A DNA stretch of 44,430 nt from Nymphaea colorata. Lineage: Eukaryota; Streptophyta; Magnoliopsida; Nymphaeales; Nymphaeaceae. Each line of letters starts with the position of its first letter. Position 1 is the stretch's first letter. Shown one piece after another: positions 41,888 to 44,430 of this stretch. Under the pieces are notes generated by a model. The model worked only from the letters and a program-made list of their open reading frames with translations. It was not told the DNA's origin and searched no databases. The stretch lies in NCBI RefSeq assembly GCF_008831285.2, contig NW_022205217.1, positions 1-44,430 of the forward strand, given 5' to 3'. Made by a program: the position numbers and the translations under genes.

Positions 41888-44430
41888 GACGTCCTAAGAT
41901 CCAAGTCTTAGGTAAACGGCTCGGTCAAACCTGACCGAGCTCTTGAGTCAAACAAACCGAAGTGAGGGCGGGTCCCCTCACAAGGTCCCCACCCTGGGTT
42001 CAAAAGATCCAGGGGCTCGAACCTTTCCTTTGCGCGTGGGCACTAGGCCCGTTTAGGCTTGTTAATATTAGGATTCGAGGTAGGAACCTAGCCTAGCGGG
42101 TTGTGCTTGGCGTTTTGGATTTGGGTCTTAGGTAGAGAGTGAGATCTGGATTGTAGACTCGCTCAGATAGGATTAGTATAAATTTATTTGGATCAATGTA
42201 TTTCGTATCAAAGATTAAGGAAATTAAGGCATTTTGCGCAAGGCGCTCTCTCTCCTCCGTGCGAGGTTTGGCTCTCCCTCCTCATTCTCGAGGAACTCTG
42301 AAACTAAAATCAAAGCACAGCCCTTGCTCGTGAGTGCAAGCTTGTGCCCTCTCATCCCCTCGCGCCCCCTTCTACCGTGGCGTTTCTTCCTCCATTGAAG
42401 AACTCGGAGTACCGGCGGTGAACCAGCCAGCGCTCGAGTTGGAAGGCTTGCGGCGGATCTTCTTCCTCACCGGCGAAGGTCCCTCCCTTGTCCACGACAT
42501 CATCCCCATCCGAACAGCTAACAGCAGCGTTTCTGCACCTTCTTCACGGTCACGGTGAGGTTGAGAGGCCGACGCAGCAGCAGGGTAGATTGAATCCATT
42601 TCTGGATTCAATATAGACGGAAAGGTTAGTAGACTGATTTCAACGATTTCTCCAAGTTATTAGAGTTTCGATCTAGGGGAGAGCACTCCCAAGTCTAGCT
42701 CATCTCTCGGCCTACCCGAGAGTAGAGTTTAGAGAATCTTCGGTGAAGACTCTCTAGACGGTATTCTATTTGCTTTGGAGAAGTCTTGTCATCGGCGGCT
42801 TAACCTCGCCAAAGTTCGTGTTGTGTGAGTTGGAGAACGGCAACGAATCGGAGTTCGATCTCTCGGCCTGTTTCTCCAATTCTGTTTCTTGGTGCAGCAG
42901 AGCCGAATCTGCTGGCCTGTGAAATCTAGCCATGGAAAAATCTTCGTTTGCATTATAGCTGGAATCGCTATTCTCTAAGCATTGCATTGGCCGATTCCAA
43001 GTCTCATCCGACGGTGGAATAGAAGTCTCGGCTCCTTGCCGGAATTCTGCTGCTACTCCGGTCGGGCTTGCAATCTCCGGCAGACTAGTGACCTGAAGCG
43101 TGAGGGACGTCATTGCCCCTATCCTGGTGAAAGCTCTAGTGAAGACGAGGAGGGCATCGTGGTCTAGATCGTCGGCGTCACTCAAACCGCGCCATCGGTT
43201 TCATCAGGTGCGAACCTACGCGACCTCGGCTGAACCAGGTAAGTCCAATCCTGTCCCCTTGCTTCTGCCACGTGTCTGTCATCCGAGCCATCATCCCCAA
43301 AGCTGAAGCGAGTTATTTTCTAAGTGTCCCCACGATTGAGTAAGTTTAGGAAAGTGCCCCCTAGTTCATAGGATCCACCTCACCACCTCGCCCCTCTAGC
43401 TTTTTGCCTAAGTCTTTTACCTAGTCGCATTAACCCTTGGCCACCCATCTAGCCACGTGTCAACATCTGGAGGACCACGACCTAGCTCCCTCCTCCTCCT
43501 CGTCGAGTACCTTTTCACTAAGTCCTCGCGTCTTGCCACCTCACCTTGGCTTTTCCCCTCTTGGCGCACCACTTCCCAACTCGCGCCCCTCTTCCTAAAC
43601 TTTAGGAAAAGCACCTTAAGACTCGTTCCTCTCTTGGCCACCTCTCCACCTCGCCAAACCGCAGTAGTTCTTCACCCTTTATCTGTCCACGTGTCGCCAT
43701 CTCCCCCTCTTCGAAGCCCACTAAGCTACCTCGTGTAGCTATCTTTCCCCTTTGCCCAGTTCGTGTCCAGGTTCACCCCCCTCTTTAGGAAAGCACTCAC
43801 CTTTCCCTTGTTGATAGGCATTCTCTTAGCGCACATTAGCTGACCCGTTCATCTTGCCAAGTGGCAAGCATCCAGGTCCTCCACTCGACCTAACCCACTT
43901 GGTCCTAACCCAGCTAGACCTTGACCGGACCTAACCTAGTCAACCTCTTCTAGGTCTTGACCCAATTGACTGAACCGACCTGACCTAGCCTAGTAGGAAC
44001 TCGGTCAAACCCGAGCACCTTAGGTTGAACCCAGTTGACTCGAGCTTACCTCGAGTGTCCCGTTGACCAGACCCAAGCCGAGCTCACTTGTGACCTCTCT
44101 TCATCTCCAACCAGATCACTAAGTCCCAACGGCCGAACCTTGCCTTAGCCTCCTTTTCTCCTCTCTACCTTTCGGCTTAACCCACCTAGTAGCTAGGTTA
44201 ACCCTCTTCCGCACCTAAGCCCTGTTCCCTCTGACCTACCCGAGCCCTTAACCTCACTTCACTGAACTAGCCTACCTGTAGAGCCCCGCCCGTCCAAGCT
44301 AACCCGACCTTAGCTAGGACTAGGAACAGCCGGAGACGCTAGCCGCTCGCTAGCCGTCGTCGGCCACACTCCTCGGCCACCCGCGCCGTCACCGGCACTC
44401 TTGTCGACAACCGTGGCCGAGCCACTTCCA
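41596..44430 (+). repeat. 3' LTR of element C, cut by the window end
   Basis: It starts TGTTACGG and matches 32361 to about 35223 of the 5' copy. Its first 292 bases encode the pol tail. The hairpin series follows (about 41919-42164), then TATA at 42177, the CAGGTAAGT donor near 43236, ACGTG motifs and the TTGAC block. It lacks 35 bases present in the 5' copy near 32819 and has 18 extra near 43053. The GC-rich hairpin region and the LTR end lie beyond the window. Confidence 0.92.

Larger units (their letters stand above)
32361..44430 (+). mobile_element. Element C: Ty3/gypsy chromovirus inserted in element B's 3' LTR
   Basis: Order: 5' LTR 32361-36164, PBS 36167, leader, gag-pol 36701-41887, polypurine tract to 41595, 3' LTR from 41596 running off the window after about 2.8 kb. 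Its left flank TAGTC (32356-32360) should be repeated after its right end if it inserted cleanly; that end is outside the window. It is the best preserved of the three, with only one stop in gag-pol. Confidence 0.92.

Noticed and set aside
1-44430. Host genes, tRNA or rRNA genes between the elements
   Set aside because: LTR boundaries abut or are separated by only a few bases. The only non-LTR spacer seen is 7 bases at 19642-19648.

Overview
The window looks like heterochromatic, repeat-filled DNA of a land plant. I see no host gene, tRNA, rRNA or CRISPR array. Nearly every base belongs to long-LTR Ty3/gypsy retrotransposons of the chromovirus type. The reasons are a primer-binding site matching plant initiator tRNA-Met (TGGTATCAGAGCC), a single gag-pol reading frame in the order Gag, protease, RT, RNase H, integrase and chromodomain, purine-rich tracts, and LTRs that begin TGTTA and end TAACA. 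The species cannot be named from the sequence.

Three related but clearly diverged families lie head to tail on the + strand. Family A fills 1-19641: a partial LTR (1-2485), an LTR scrap (2486-2674), and a complete but decayed element (2675-19641). The 3' LTR of that element is split by a solo LTR of the same family (15592-19614) with a 5-bp target-site duplication, CTAGC. Family B starts at 19649 (5' LTR 19649-23437, gag-pol 23660-28815, 3' LTR 28593-32360). Its 3' LTR is cut by element C (5' LTR 32361-36164, gag-pol 36701-41887, 3' LTR from 41596 to the window end). The solo LTR and element C entered their host LTRs at homologous positions, 21-22 bp before the LTR end.

None of the three gag-pol genes is intact. 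A has two in-frame TGA stops, two frameshifts and changed catalytic residues in protease, RNase H and integrase. B has one TGA and a 29-bp tandem duplication that shifts frame. C has one TGA and a Gly-to-Glu change in an RT core motif. All four stops are TGA at arginine positions and fit CGA-to-TGA change by methyl-CpG decay.

The most unusual observations are these. (1) In all three families the pol frame runs past the chromodomain, through the polypurine tract and 73-97 codons into the 3' LTR, giving a conserved basic tail (RKRKAS core). (2) Directly after that tail, U3 holds a series of short hairpins. The arms of several differ between families in a pair-preserving way, which suggests a structured 3' UTR. 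(3) There is a conserved consensus splice donor about 1.65-1.69 kb into each LTR, consistent with a leader intron. (4) Two small hairpins in the leader are shared by A and C and absent from B.

All calls rest on reading the sequence and comparing copies within the window. No database search or folding program was run.
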